From: Bacterioplanoides sp. SCSIO 12839
Lineage (GTDB): Bacteria; Pseudomonadota; Gammaproteobacteria; Pseudomonadales; Oceanobacteraceae
Length of the DNA: 64,000 bases
Assembly (NCBI RefSeq): GCF_024397975.1
Contig: NZ_CP073745.1
Span: 1,824,501-1,888,500 of the forward strand
Direction of reading: 5' to 3'
The translations under genes and the position numbers were made by a program. Below, in pieces: positions 11,149-19,758 of this stretch. Positions within the stretch are counted from its first letter, which is position 1; each line of letters starts with the position of its first letter. Below the pieces are notes generated by a model that worked only from the letters and a program-made list of their open reading frames with translations, had not been told where the DNA came from and ran no database searches.

Positions 11149-12156
11149 ATGTTTACCATCGCGGTAGATGTAATGGGCGGGGACTTAGGTCCCCGCGTTG
11201 CGTTTAAAGCCTGTAAAAAAATACTGAAATCCAATCCGGATCTCAGCCTTATCTTAACGATGACCTCTGAATTTGCAGAAGGTGCTCGTTCCTATTTTTC
11301 TCGTTATCTTCAACGTATTCAGATCATAGAATGTGTCGATTTTGTCGCCATGGATGATCAGCCTGCGCGCGTTCTGCGCCACGGTAAACAATCTTCAATG
11401 GCTGAGGCCGTAAGGCAAGTGCGTGATGGTAACGCTCATGGCGTCATATCGGTGGGTAATACCGGTGCCTTGATGGTGTTGTCACGTTCTGTCCTCGGCA
11501 TGGTGAATGGTATCTCGCGGCCTGCCTTGGCGACTCAGATTCCAACTCGTGATAAACCCCTGCTAATGCTCGATCTTGGCGCTAATCTGGAGTCCAGTGC
11601 CGAGCAGTTATGTGAATTTGCGCGCTTGGGAGTAGCCTGGTGTAAAGCTCAGGGGGAGCGCTCGCCTCAGGTTGGTGTGCTGAATATTGGTCAGGAAGCC
11701 AGCAAGGGCACAACTGAGGTTCAGCTTGCGGGCCAGCGCCTGACGCAGCAGATGTCTCAGAATTATGTTGGCTTCTGTGAAGGCGACAGTATTTATTCCG
11801 GGCAGTTGGATGTGTTGGCGTGTGATGGTTTTTCAGGCAACGTTGCACTCAAGACCAGTGAAGGTCTGGCTGGCTGGGTCTCCATCGAATTACAGCGAGT
11901 GTTTGATCGTTCGCCCATCGCCTGGCTTTTGAGGCCGCTCTGGCTTGGTTTGCTTAAAAGGGTCCTGAAGCGTTTTACTTCAACGCGTTATGCTGGTGCA
12001 CTGTTGTTGGGTGTTAACGGTATTGTGGTGAAAACACATGGTAAATCCGATGATATCGCCTTTGCCGCCGCCATGAATTACCTGATCGAGCAAATCCGTG
12101 TCGTGGACTTGAGTTTGCTGAAGGCGGAGTTGGTGCGCCTTAAACCGTCAGACTAA
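11149..12156 (+). CDS. plsX: Phosphate acyltransferase PlsX
   Basis: Makes acyl-phosphate from acyl-ACP, feeding PlsY in phospholipid synthesis; a peripheral membrane enzyme. MFTIAVDVMGGDLGPRVAF is the canonical N-terminus, so I start at 11149, directly after the rpmF stop, instead of the open frame at 11113 that overlaps rpmF. This gives 335 residues. Family segments GVISVGNTGALMVLS, LLMLDLGANLESS, VGVLNIGQEASKG and CDGFSGNVALKTSEG are present. In enterobacteria fabH comes next; here fabD follows, as in Pseudomonas. Confidence 0.95.
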   Translation: MFTIAVDVMGGDLGPRVAFKACKKILKSNPDLSLILTMTSEFAEGARSYFSRYLQRIQIIECVDFVAMDDQPARVLRHGKQSSMAEAVRQVRDGNAHGVISVGNTGALMVLSRSVLGMVNGISRPALATQIPTRDKPLLMLDLGANLESSAEQLCEFARLGVAWCKAQGERSPQVGVLNIGQEASKGTTEVQLAGQRLTQQMSQNYVGFCEGDSIYSGQLDVLACDGFSGNVALKTSEGLAGWVSIELQRVFDRSPIAWLLRPLWLGLLKRVLKRFTSTRYAGALLLGVNGIVVKTHGKSDDIAFAAAMNYLIEQIRVVDLSLLKAELVRLKPSD

Positions 12157-12304
12157 ATCGGTTGTAAATCAATCAATTAACGAATTTGATTCAATAATCT
12201 TGTGCATTTTTGACCATTTATTGTAACAATCCTCATCCCATAATATGTCCCATAGAATCCGGGGCATCTAATCAATGCTGACAAACTTGATGTAAGGCGA
12301 ATCA

Positions 12305-13249
12305 ATGACCGATGTAATTGCGTATTTTCCAGGACAGGGTGCTCAACAGGTGGGTATGTTGTCTGATCTGGCGGAACAGTACGGCCAGGTTAAAGAAACA
12401 TTTCAGGAAGCATCGGATGCCATTGGTTTTGACTTGTGGGAAATGGTCAGCAATGGTCCGGCGGAAACATTAAACCTGACGTACAACACGCAGCCAGCAT
12501 TGTTGACTGCCAGCACCGCTGTTTGGCGGGTGATCGCAGATCTGGCTCCGGCGTTGAATGTGACCGCAGGTGCGGGCCATTCTTTGGGTGAATATTCAGC
12601 ACTGGTGGCTGCCAATGCGATTGATTTTGCTGACGCTGTTAAGCTGGTTAAAAAACGCGGTGAATTAATGGATCAGGCCGTACCGGCGGGTGAAGGTGGT
12701 ATGGCTGCAATCCTGAATCTGGATGAAGAGCAAATTCGTACCGTTTGTCAGCAAGCCGAAAAAGACACTGGCGGTGTGGTTGAACCAGCTAACTTTAATG
12801 CGCCTGGGCAAATTGTTGTTGCTGGTTCCATGGCCGCGGTTGATGCGGTGATTCCATTGGCAAAAGAAGCTGGTGCTAAGCGTGCTATGAAACTGGTCGT
12901 GAGCGGCCCGTTCCACTCCAGCCTGATGAAGGCAGCAGCCGAGGAGCTGGGTGAAGCATTAAATGCGATTCAGTGGCGTGCTCCGGAGTTTCCCGTTTAT
13001 CACAATGTAGATAATCAAGCGGCTTCGCTAGAACAAATTCCTGCCAAATTGCTGGCTCAGTTATACAGCCCGGTTAACTGGACAGGTGCGGTGCAGGCAT
13101 CGCGTGCAAAAGCGGAGCTGGCTGTTGAATTTGGCCCTGGCAAGGTTCTGGCGGGTCTGAATAAACGAATTGATAAGTCTCTGGCTACTGTAGGTAGTGG
13201 AGATCTGGCCTCACTGCAGGCTGCCGTAGAAAAAATTCAAGGAAATTAA
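12305..13249 (+). CDS. fabD: Malonyl-CoA:ACP transacylase FabD
   Basis: Transfers malonyl from CoA to acyl carrier protein to supply fatty-acid elongation. The 314-residue protein shows the family start YFPGQGAQQVGM, the catalytic serine in GAGHSLGEYSALV (about residue 92), the malonate-binding arginine region KLVKKRGELM and the catalytic histidine in VSGPFHSSLM. A 148-base gap separates it from plsX; no clear promoter was identified there. It is one base away from fabG. Confidence 0.96.
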   Translation: MTDVIAYFPGQGAQQVGMLSDLAEQYGQVKETFQEASDAIGFDLWEMVSNGPAETLNLTYNTQPALLTASTAVWRVIADLAPALNVTAGAGHSLGEYSALVAANAIDFADAVKLVKKRGELMDQAVPAGEGGMAAILNLDEEQIRTVCQQAEKDTGGVVEPANFNAPGQIVVAGSMAAVDAVIPLAKEAGAKRAMKLVVSGPFHSSLMKAAAEELGEALNAIQWRAPEFPVYHNVDNQAASLEQIPAKLLAQLYSPVNWTGAVQASRAKAELAVEFGPGKVLAGLNKRIDKSLATVGSGDLASLQAAVEKIQGN

Positions 13250-13250
13250 T

Positions 13251-13994
13251 ATGTCTGATCAAAAGCCGTTGGCGTTAGTCACGGGTGCCAGTCGTGGTAT
13301 TGGTGCTGCTATTGCAGAGCGCCTGGCGAATGATGGTTATCAGGTGATTGGCACGGCGACCAGCGACTCCGGCGCAACTGCCATTCGTGAGCGTTTGGCA
13401 ACGATTGATGCAGCCAACAATGCGGTGGTGCTGAACATTGCCGACGCTGAACAAACCGCTGCGACCATTAAGCATGTTCTGGCGGATTATGGTACTCCTG
13501 CGGTTGTTGTGAACAACGCTGGGATTACCCGTGACAACTTATTTTTACGCATGTCTGATGATGAATGGGATGCGGTTGTGAATACCAATCTCGGCGGTGT
13601 TTTTCGGGTATGCAAAGCATTGGCGAAGCCAATGATTAAACAAAAAGCCGGCAGCATTATTAATATCAGCTCGATTATCGGTACCACCGGTAATGCCGGG
13701 CAGGCAAACTATGCTGCTGCGAAGGCAGGGTTAGAGGGCTTTAGCCGCTCTCTGGCGCAGGAAATTGCCAGTCGTAATATTCGTGTGAATTGTATTGCCC
13801 CAGGCTTTATTCAAACGGATATGACGGACGTCTTGCCTGAAGCGCAAAAAGAGGCCATTCTAGCGTCCATTCCAAGCAAAGCGCTGGGTCAGGTTGAAGA
13901 TATCGCTGGAGCGGTGGCTTTTCTGGCTGGTGAAGATTCCAAATATATTACAGGTCAGACCATTCATGTGAATGGCGGCATGAATATGGGATAA
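13251..13994 (+). CDS. fabG: 3-oxoacyl-ACP reductase FabG
   Basis: NADPH-dependent short-chain dehydrogenase reducing beta-ketoacyl-ACP. The cofactor motif is VTGASRGIGAAIAERL, the NNAG element is in VVNNAGITRDN, and the catalytic residues are in the serine segment INISSIIGTTGNAGQ and the YAAAKAG tyrosine-lysine pair. The C-terminus ITGQTIHVNGGMNMG is characteristic of FabG. It has 247 residues and starts one base after the fabD stop, with its ribosome site AGGAAA inside the end of fabD. Confidence 0.96.
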   Translation: MSDQKPLALVTGASRGIGAAIAERLANDGYQVIGTATSDSGATAIRERLATIDAANNAVVLNIADAEQTAATIKHVLADYGTPAVVVNNAGITRDNLFLRMSDDEWDAVVNTNLGGVFRVCKALAKPMIKQKAGSIINISSIIGTTGNAGQANYAAAKAGLEGFSRSLAQEIASRNIRVNCIAPGFIQTDMTDVLPEAQKEAILASIPSKALGQVEDIAGAVAFLAGEDSKYITGQTIHVNGGMNMG

Positions 13995-14041
13995 CGGCCA
14001 TTTACTGGCCAATTAGAGTTAATAAACGGTAGGAAAAAACC

Positions 14042-14275
14042 ATGAGTAACATTGAAGAACGCGTAAAGAAAATCGTATGTGAGCAACTGGGTGTTAAAGA
14101 AGAAGAAGTGAAGCCTTCATCTTCTTTCGTTGATGACCTGGGTGCTGACTCTCTGGACACTGTAGAGCTGGTTATGGCTCTGGAAGAGGAATTTGAAACT
14201 GAAATTCCTGATGAAGATGCAGAGAAGCTGACCAGCGTTCAGGAAGCCATCGACTACATCATTGCCAATCTGTAA
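14042..14275 (+). CDS. acpP: Acyl carrier protein
   Basis: Seventy-seven-residue acidic carrier that holds growing acyl chains on a 4'-phosphopantetheine arm. The attachment serine is in [20 protein letters not shown] (about residue 38). AGGA lies just upstream of the ATG. It sits between fabG and fabF and is followed by a strong terminator, which probably lets acpP accumulate more transcript than its neighbours. Confidence 0.97.
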   Translation: MSNIEERVKKIVCEQLGVKEEEVKPSSSFVDDLGADSLDTVELVMALEEEFETEIPDEDAEKLTSVQEAIDYIIANL

Positions 14276-14290
14276 GATTCGCAATGTCTG

Positions 14291-14320
14291 AAAGCCGCCT
14301 CTTCGGACGCGGCTTTTTTT
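14291..14320 (+). terminator. Rho-independent terminator after acpP
   Basis: AAAGCCGC (14291-14298) pairs with GCGGCTTT (14309-14316) over a ten-base loop and runs into a T tract. It separates acpP from fabF, so fabF probably depends on partial read-through or its own promoter in the next 100 bases. Confidence 0.88.
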
Positions 14321-14428
14321 GTGCCTGTTATTTGACCTTCAGTTGAGGTCTGAGTGTACATCGGCTTTTCTGAAACATTGGCTTGCCTGAAACAGCGGCC
14401 TTATGAAACAACACAGTGAATTAGGATT

Positions 14429-15670
14429 ATGAGCAAACGACGTGTCGTGATTACCGGAATGGGAACCGTTAACCCGCTGGCCCACAATGTTAATGATACC
14501 TGGGAAGCTATCTGTGCTGGTCGCAGTGGTATCGCTAAGATTGAACATTTTGACGCTGACGGTTACAGCACCCAGATTGTCGGTGCGGTTAAAGACTTTG
14601 ACCCGAACCCGGTGATGACGGCAAAAGATGCCCGTAAGGTTGATCTGTTTCTGCAATACGCCATGGTTGCTGCAGAAGAGGCCATTAACGATGCTCAGTT
14701 TCCTGAATCTCTCAACAAAACCCGTGTTGGTGTCGCTGTAGGTTCAGGTATTGGCGGCCTGAACATGATTGAGGCAAATGATGCGCAACTGGCGAAAAGT
14801 GGCCCGCGTCGTGTTTCACCGTTTCTGGTTCCGGGATCCGTGATCAATATGGCCGCGGGCAATATTGCCATTCGTCATGGATTGCAAGGGCCCAACTTTG
14901 CGATTACTACGGCGTGTACCACAGGCACGCACAATATTGGTTATGGCGCTCGCACCATTGCGTATGGCGATGCCGATGTGATGGTGGTTGGTGGTGCTGA
15001 GTGTGGGTCGTCACCTTTAGGCATGGCAGGCTTTGCTTCTGCACGTGCCATGAGTACCCGTAACGATGAGCCTGAAAAAGCGAGTCGCCCATGGGATAAA
15101 GACCGTGATGGTTTTGTGCTTGGTGATGGCGCTGCGGTACTGATTCTGGAATCTCTGGAACACGCACAGCAGCGTGGAGCGACGATTTACGCTGAGGTTT
15201 GTGGTTTGGGCATGAGTGACGATGCCCATCATATTACGTCACCACCAGAAGATGGTTCAGGTGCTCAGGCAGCCATGCTCAATGCACTGAATGACGCAGA
15301 ACTGAAACCCGAAGATATTGATTACATCAACGCCCATGGTACCTCCACGCTGGTGGGTGATGTGGCTGAAACCAACGCGATTAAAGCGGTGTTTGGTGAT
15401 CATGCTAACCAACTGGCGGTGTCGTCTACCAAGTCGATGACGGGTCATTTATTGGGGGCAGCCGGCGCCATTGAAGCCCTGATTACCACGCTGGCAATTC
15501 GCAACAGTATTGCTCCACCGACCATCAACCTGGATAACCCGGATGATGGCTGTGACCTGGATTATGTGCCGCATCAGGCGCGTAAAATGGAGATCCGTGC
15601 CGCTATATCAAACTCGTTTGGTTTTGGCGGTACTAACGGCAGTTTGTTGATCAAACGTTTTGAAGACTGA
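14429..15670 (+). CDS. fabF: Beta-ketoacyl-ACP synthase II (FabF)
   Basis: Condensing enzyme extending acyl-ACP with malonyl-ACP. The 413-residue thiolase-fold protein has the active-site cysteine in ITTACTTGTHNIGYG, the first catalytic histidine in YINAHGTSTLVGD, the lysine/second histidine in SSTKSMTGHLLGAAGA, and the glycine-rich SNSFGFGGTNGSLL near the C-terminus. The cysteine motif differs slightly from the common ACTSG form (serine to threonine). It overlaps pabC by 11 bases. Confidence 0.95.
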   Translation: MSKRRVVITGMGTVNPLAHNVNDTWEAICAGRSGIAKIEHFDADGYSTQIVGAVKDFDPNPVMTAKDARKVDLFLQYAMVAAEEAINDAQFPESLNKTRVGVAVGSGIGGLNMIEANDAQLAKSGPRRVSPFLVPGSVINMAAGNIAIRHGLQGPNFAITTACTTGTHNIGYGARTIAYGDADVMVVGGAECGSSPLGMAGFASARAMSTRNDEPEKASRPWDKDRDGFVLGDGAAVLILESLEHAQQRGATIYAEVCGLGMSDDAHHITSPPEDGSGAQAAMLNALNDAELKPEDIDYINAHGTSTLVGDVAETNAIKAVFGDHANQLAVSSTKSMTGHLLGAAGAIEALITTLAIRNSIAPPTINLDNPDDGCDLDYVPHQARKMEIRAAISNSFGFGGTNGSLLIKRFED

Positions 15671-16559
15671 TTTATTGCAGGCCAGTTGGCAGGTGGATAA
15701 CTGGCAACAGCTGCCGGTTGTTGCTCGTGGCGCTGAATTTGGTGATGGCTTGTTTGAAACCCTGCGAATCAATGCGCAGGGGAATATTCCTCTGTGGCAG
15801 CTGCATCGTCAGCGCCTGTCTGAGGGGCTGGTCAGATTAAATTTCCCGATTGATTCATTGCAGATTATTGATCGTGCTATCCGTCAGTTGTTGGTGTCGC
15901 AATTGATGGCGGTAGTAACGTCGCATCAACAATATGGCTGGCAAGTAAAATTGCTGGTTGAACGAGCGGCCAATTCCACCAGTCACACGCCTGTGCGTGG
16001 TTATGCTTATCATGCTGATCAAGCGGTGGTGCTGAGTGTTTTTATTCGCCCGGCACCGGGGTTTTTGGCCGCACACCACGGGATCAAGGTCGGGGTTAGC
16101 CCGGTTGTTTTATCCCAGCAGCCACTGCTGGCGGGTATCAAACATCTCAATCGTTTGGAGCAGGTGTTAGCAAGACAACAATTCTCCGACGATTGGCAGG
16201 AATGTGTGATGCTCAACCAGCAGGGTGATGTGATTGAAGGCTGTATGTCGAATCTGTACGTGCTTGAGCAAGGGAAGCTGGTGACTCCATTGTTGGATAA
16301 TGCTGGCGTGAATGGCGTTGCGCGCCGTTGGTTGTTTGATCAGGCAGAGCAGTTGGGTATGGAGTTATCACAAGGAGTTATTGATTTAGCCCGTGCTAAA
16401 CACTCTGATGGTGTGTTGTACAGCAACAGCCTGAATGGTTTCAGTTGGGTAAATCAGTTGGATGATTATGATTTTTCACCACGCTCATGTGAAAAAGCGC
16501 AGCACCTCTGCGCAACTATTCAATCGGTTTTTATTCAGACAATAAGCGAAAGCCTGTGA
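15660..16559 (+). CDS. pabC: Aminodeoxychorismate lyase PabC
   Basis: PLP enzyme of fold type IV that releases pyruvate from aminodeoxychorismate to give p-aminobenzoate for folate. The 299-residue protein shows RGAEFGDGLFETLRI at the N-terminus, the PLP lysine in LAGIKHLNRLEQVLARQ and the substrate loop VIEGCMSNLYV. The start is a TTG overlapping the end of fabF; its stop overlaps the GTG of mltG in GTGA, so translation through this stretch looks coupled. The gene order fabF-pabC-mltG is widespread in proteobacteria. Confidence 0.92.
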   Translation: MKTDLLQASWQVDNWQQLPVVARGAEFGDGLFETLRINAQGNIPLWQLHRQRLSEGLVRLNFPIDSLQIIDRAIRQLLVSQLMAVVTSHQQYGWQVKLLVERAANSTSHTPVRGYAYHADQAVVLSVFIRPAPGFLAAHHGIKVGVSPVVLSQQPLLAGIKHLNRLEQVLARQQFSDDWQECVMLNQQGDVIEGCMSNLYVLEQGKLVTPLLDNAGVNGVARRWLFDQAEQLGMELSQGVIDLARAKHSDGVLYSNSLNGFSWVNQLDDYDFSPRSCEKAQHLCATIQSVFIQTISESL

Positions 16560-17572
16560 AAAAAATTCTATTGTTATTAATTGCTGCTTTTGCCATCGCT
16601 TTGGCAGCGGGTTCAGTGATCTGGAATGTTCAAACAACCAATCACGATACGGTATTAATCAGCATTGAACGTGGTGATACGCTATCGCACAAAGCATTGG
16701 AATGGCAGCAAGCCGGTTGGTTGCCTTCGGCGGTATTATTAAAAATACAGGCGCGGTTATTAAATCAGCAGCAGGTGTTGCGAGTCGGGGAATATCAGTT
16801 GCCACCTCAATTAACTGGCGCTGAGTTACTGAGCTTTTTAGCAAGTGCTAAGCCGGTAACCTATAAATTACGGTTTATCGAAGGTACGACGCTGAATGAT
16901 GCGTTTACGGTATTAAATAATGCCCGGCATTTGCAGCAGGATGTGACACCACTGAACAGAAACAATGTGGCTAATCTTCTTGATATAACCGGCAACCCGG
17001 AGGGCTGGTTATACCCGGATACCTATGTTTATCAAAAAGGTGAAAAAGTCAGTGCGATTCTCCGTCAGGCACATCAGCGTATGCAAAAACAACTGACTGA
17101 GTCCTGGAAAACCCGTGCAAAAAATTTACCTTATAAAACACCGTATGATGCATTAATTATGGCGTCAATTGTTGAGAAGGAAACCGGTGCAGCGTATGAA
17201 CGCCCTCAAATTGCCGGGGTTTTTGTGCGACGTTTGCAAAAAAATATGCGCTTAGAAACCGATCCGACGGTGATTTATGGCTTGGGTGAAAACTTTGATG
17301 GCAATTTACGGCGCGTGCATTTACGTGATCCCAGTAATCGTCACAATACCTATCGCCATAAAGGTTTACCGCCGTCACCTATTGCTTTTGCAGGCAAAGC
17401 GGCGATTGAAGCGGCATTGCACCCGGCTGATGGCGATGCCTTATTTTTTGTGGCGAAAGGGGATGGCAGTCATTATTTTTCAGCCACCTTGGCTGAGCAT
17501 AATAAAGCCGTACGCAAATATCAGATTTATAAACGTAAAAAGAATTATCGTTCAGCCCCTGCTGCTCAATAA
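16556..17572 (+). CDS. mltG: Endolytic murein transglycosylase MltG
   Basis: Inner-membrane lytic transglycosylase (YceG family) that cuts nascent glycan strands and sets their length. The 338-residue protein has one N-terminal membrane segment (ILLLLIAAFAIALAAGSVIW), a LysM-like region around residues 40-100, and the catalytic domain with the essential glutamate in MASIVEKETGAAYERPQIAG, followed by RLETDPTVIYGLG and KGLPPSPIAFAGKAAIEAAL. GTG start, overlapping the pabC stop. Confidence 0.94.
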   Translation: MKKILLLLIAAFAIALAAGSVIWNVQTTNHDTVLISIERGDTLSHKALEWQQAGWLPSAVLLKIQARLLNQQQVLRVGEYQLPPQLTGAELLSFLASAKPVTYKLRFIEGTTLNDAFTVLNNARHLQQDVTPLNRNNVANLLDITGNPEGWLYPDTYVYQKGEKVSAILRQAHQRMQKQLTESWKTRAKNLPYKTPYDALIMASIVEKETGAAYERPQIAGVFVRRLQKNMRLETDPTVIYGLGENFDGNLRRVHLRDPSNRHNTYRHKGLPPSPIAFAGKAAIEAALHPADGDALFFVAKGDGSHYFSATLAEHNKAVRKYQIYKRKKNYRSAPAAQ

Positions 17573-17598
17573 TCTGGAAATTTTATGACGAACCTTTT

Positions 17599-18249
17599 AT
17601 GAAAAATCAAGGCAAATTCATTACCTTTGAAGGTGGTGAAGGGGTAGGAAAATCCACCAATATTCAATTTGCAGCCGAGTGGCTGAAAGCCAGAAATATT
17701 GATGTGGTGGTGACTCGTGAACCCGGTGGTACTCAGATCGCGGAGACCATCCGTAATCAGCTGTTAAAAGCACACCACGATGAACCCATGTCGGACTTGG
17801 CTGAATTGTTGTTGGTGTTTGCCGCTCGTGCTCAACATCTGCAAGCGTTGATTGAACCGGCATTAGCGGCAGGGAAATGGGTGTTGTGCGACCGTTTTAC
17901 CGATTCAACACTGGCGTATCAAGGTTATGGTCGTGGTCTGGATACTGCAGTGATTCTGAATTTAAAAGCGTTGGTGCAAAAAGATCTCGAACCACACTGT
18001 ACGTTTTTATTAGAAGCACCGCTTGAGTTGGGCATGTCCCGGGCTCGTGGTCGTGCGGATGATGCTGGAGAACAAGTGGACCGCTTTGAGACTGAAAAGC
18101 TCGATTTCTTCCGTAAGGTACAGCAAGGTTTCTCCGATTTAGCCAATCAGCATAAGCGCTTTGCCCGCATCGATGCCTCGTTGCCGTTGACGGACGTTCA
18201 GCAACAAATTGAGCAGCAGTTGTCTCGTTTAATGGAGCAGCAGGGATGA
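17599..18249 (+). CDS. tmk: Thymidylate kinase
   Basis: Phosphorylates dTMP to dTDP. The 216-residue protein shows the P-loop FEGGEGVGKST, the TREPGGTQIAE substrate motif, the DRFTDSTLAYQGYGRG segment, and the LID region SRARGRADDAGEQVDRFE. The stop codon overlaps the holB start in ATGA, the usual tmk-holB coupling. Confidence 0.96.
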   Translation: MKNQGKFITFEGGEGVGKSTNIQFAAEWLKARNIDVVVTREPGGTQIAETIRNQLLKAHHDEPMSDLAELLLVFAARAQHLQALIEPALAAGKWVLCDRFTDSTLAYQGYGRGLDTAVILNLKALVQKDLEPHCTFLLEAPLELGMSRARGRADDAGEQVDRFETEKLDFFRKVQQGFSDLANQHKRFARIDASLPLTDVQQQIEQQLSRLMEQQG

Positions 18250-19283
18250 TATCTGGGGTTGCATCCGAGTCGTCGTCACAGCTTTTGCCCTGGCAACAAC
18301 CGATTTGGCAGGATTTGGTCCGGCGCCAGCAGCAATCCGGTTTACCTCATGCGTTGATGTTTACCGGCATTGCCGGTATTGGCAAACACGAGTTGTCTTT
18401 GCGGGTGGCTCACTGGTTGCTGTGTCAGAACTCTTCGGGTCAGGCCGATGGGCTAACTGAATCCTGTGGTCACTGCCACTCATGCCAGCTTTGGCAAGCG
18501 GGAAGTCATCCGGATTTTATGGTGTGCCAGCCAGAAGATAACAGCCGCCAGATTCGTATCGATAGCATTCGTAAGGTGAATGAGTTTCTGGCGCAAACGC
18601 CACAAATCAGTCGTTGTCAGGTGGTGGTGATTCGCCCGGTAGAGGTAATGAACACGAATGCGGCTAACGCTCTTTTAAAAACGCTGGAAGAACCCGCGGG
18701 CGAGAGCTTCTTATTACTGGAGGCTGAGCGCTTTGGTTCGGTGTTGCCCACCATTCGTAGTCGTTGTCAGCGTATTCAATTGCTAGCACCGAGTGCCGAG
18801 CAGGCTCAGCAATGGCTGCAGGCGTCAGGGGTTTCACCCGATCAGGCGTCACAGGCGTTGCGTTACAACCCGCAAGCACCGTTGCAGGCGCAACTCTGGC
18901 TGGAACACAACCTGGGCGAGCAACAACAGCAGTGGCTGGATCTGTTTGGCCAATGGACACAGGGCCGTGCACCTTTAGATAAAGTAGTGGCGGCGTATAC
19001 CAAAATGGAGCTGGATGATGTGATTCACTGGTACGCCGGTGTTCTGGCTGATGCGTTGAAATTGACGTTGTCTGTGGCAGAAGATCAGCTGCTTCATGGT
19101 GGTTGGTTAGCACAGTTGCTTAACGCCTGTGGTGACGGTGCTACCCTCAACAAAACAAAGCTGATAACCTTGCAACGCAATGTTCAGGAAATACAGGGCG
19201 GTTTGTTATCCGGTGCCGCCCACCACAATAAGCAGCTGTTGAATGAGTCTCTGTTGTTGCAGTGGCGAGCACTGCTGCAGTGA
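18246..19283 (+). CDS. holB: DNA polymerase III delta' subunit
   Basis: Clamp-loader subunit that helps open the sliding clamp at the replication fork. The 345-residue protein has the degenerate P-loop FTGIAGIGKHELSLR, a zinc module with CGHCHSC (the first cysteine of the four is a little upstream in LLCQNS), the sensor segment NAANALLKTLEEPAGESFLL and the SRC motif TIRSRCQRIQLL. Length is close to the E. coli protein (334). It begins within the tmk stop and precedes pilZ. Confidence 0.92.
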   Translation: MISGVASESSSQLLPWQQPIWQDLVRRQQQSGLPHALMFTGIAGIGKHELSLRVAHWLLCQNSSGQADGLTESCGHCHSCQLWQAGSHPDFMVCQPEDNSRQIRIDSIRKVNEFLAQTPQISRCQVVVIRPVEVMNTNAANALLKTLEEPAGESFLLLEAERFGSVLPTIRSRCQRIQLLAPSAEQAQQWLQASGVSPDQASQALRYNPQAPLQAQLWLEHNLGEQQQQWLDLFGQWTQGRAPLDKVVAAYTKMELDDVIHWYAGVLADALKLTLSVAEDQLLHGGWLAQLLNACGDGATLNKTKLITLQRNVQEIQGGLLSGAAHHNKQLLNESLLLQWRALLQ

Positions 19284-19325
19284 CGTAATGCATTGCTGAA
19301 ATAATAATTAAGGTCAGGAGACAGA

Positions 19326-19673
19326 ATGAATCCGATGGGTGGTCGCAGTGGTATTTTATCGCTGACAATCAAAGATAAATCTGTGTTGTATGCTGCGTAT
19401 ATGCCGTTTATTACTGACGGTGGATTGTTTATCCCAACCAATAAACAATATCAGCTGGGCGATGAAGTATTTATGTTGTTAAAGCTGATGGATGAGCCTG
19501 AAAAAATCCCGGTTGCGGGCAAGGTGGTATGGGTGACACCGAAAGGTGCTCAAGGCAATAAGGTTGCTGGTATTGGTGTCCAGTTTACCGGTGATGACAA
19601 TATTGCTCGTAATAAAATTGAGACCTTCCTGGCTGGCGCGTTAAAGTCCGATCGGGTAACGCATACGATGTAA
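19326..19673 (+). CDS. pilZ: Type IV pilus assembly protein PilZ
   Basis: A 115-residue PilZ-domain protein matching the founding PilZ of Pseudomonas type IV pilus biogenesis, which binds the pilus machinery and lacks the c-di-GMP-binding arginine motif. Characteristic stretches are GILSLTIKDKSVLYAAYMPF, GGLFIPTNKQYQLGDEVFML and PVAGKVVWVTPKGAQGNK. No RxxxR precedes the domain. The holB-pilZ neighbourhood is the same as in Pseudomonas. It implies the organism makes type IV pili. Confidence 0.93.
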   Translation: MNPMGGRSGILSLTIKDKSVLYAAYMPFITDGGLFIPTNKQYQLGDEVFMLLKLMDEPEKIPVAGKVVWVTPKGAQGNKVAGIGVQFTGDDNIARNKIETFLAGALKSDRVTHTM

Positions 19674-19704
19674 TCCGTTTGCTCCGTACTTGTTGAGTTT
19701 AAAG

Positions 19705-19740
19705 AAAACGCCATTGAAGTGATTCAATGGCGTTTTTTAT
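19705..19740. terminator. Strong terminator between pilZ and the aminotransferase gene
   Basis: AAAACGCCATTGAA (19705-19718), loop GTGA, and TTCAATGGCGTTTT (19723-19736) make a perfect 14-base stem followed by T residues; the A-rich left arm would give a U tract on the other strand too. It probably serves both convergent genes. Confidence 0.92.
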
Positions 19741-19758
19741 TTTACCGCTCCCGATCCG

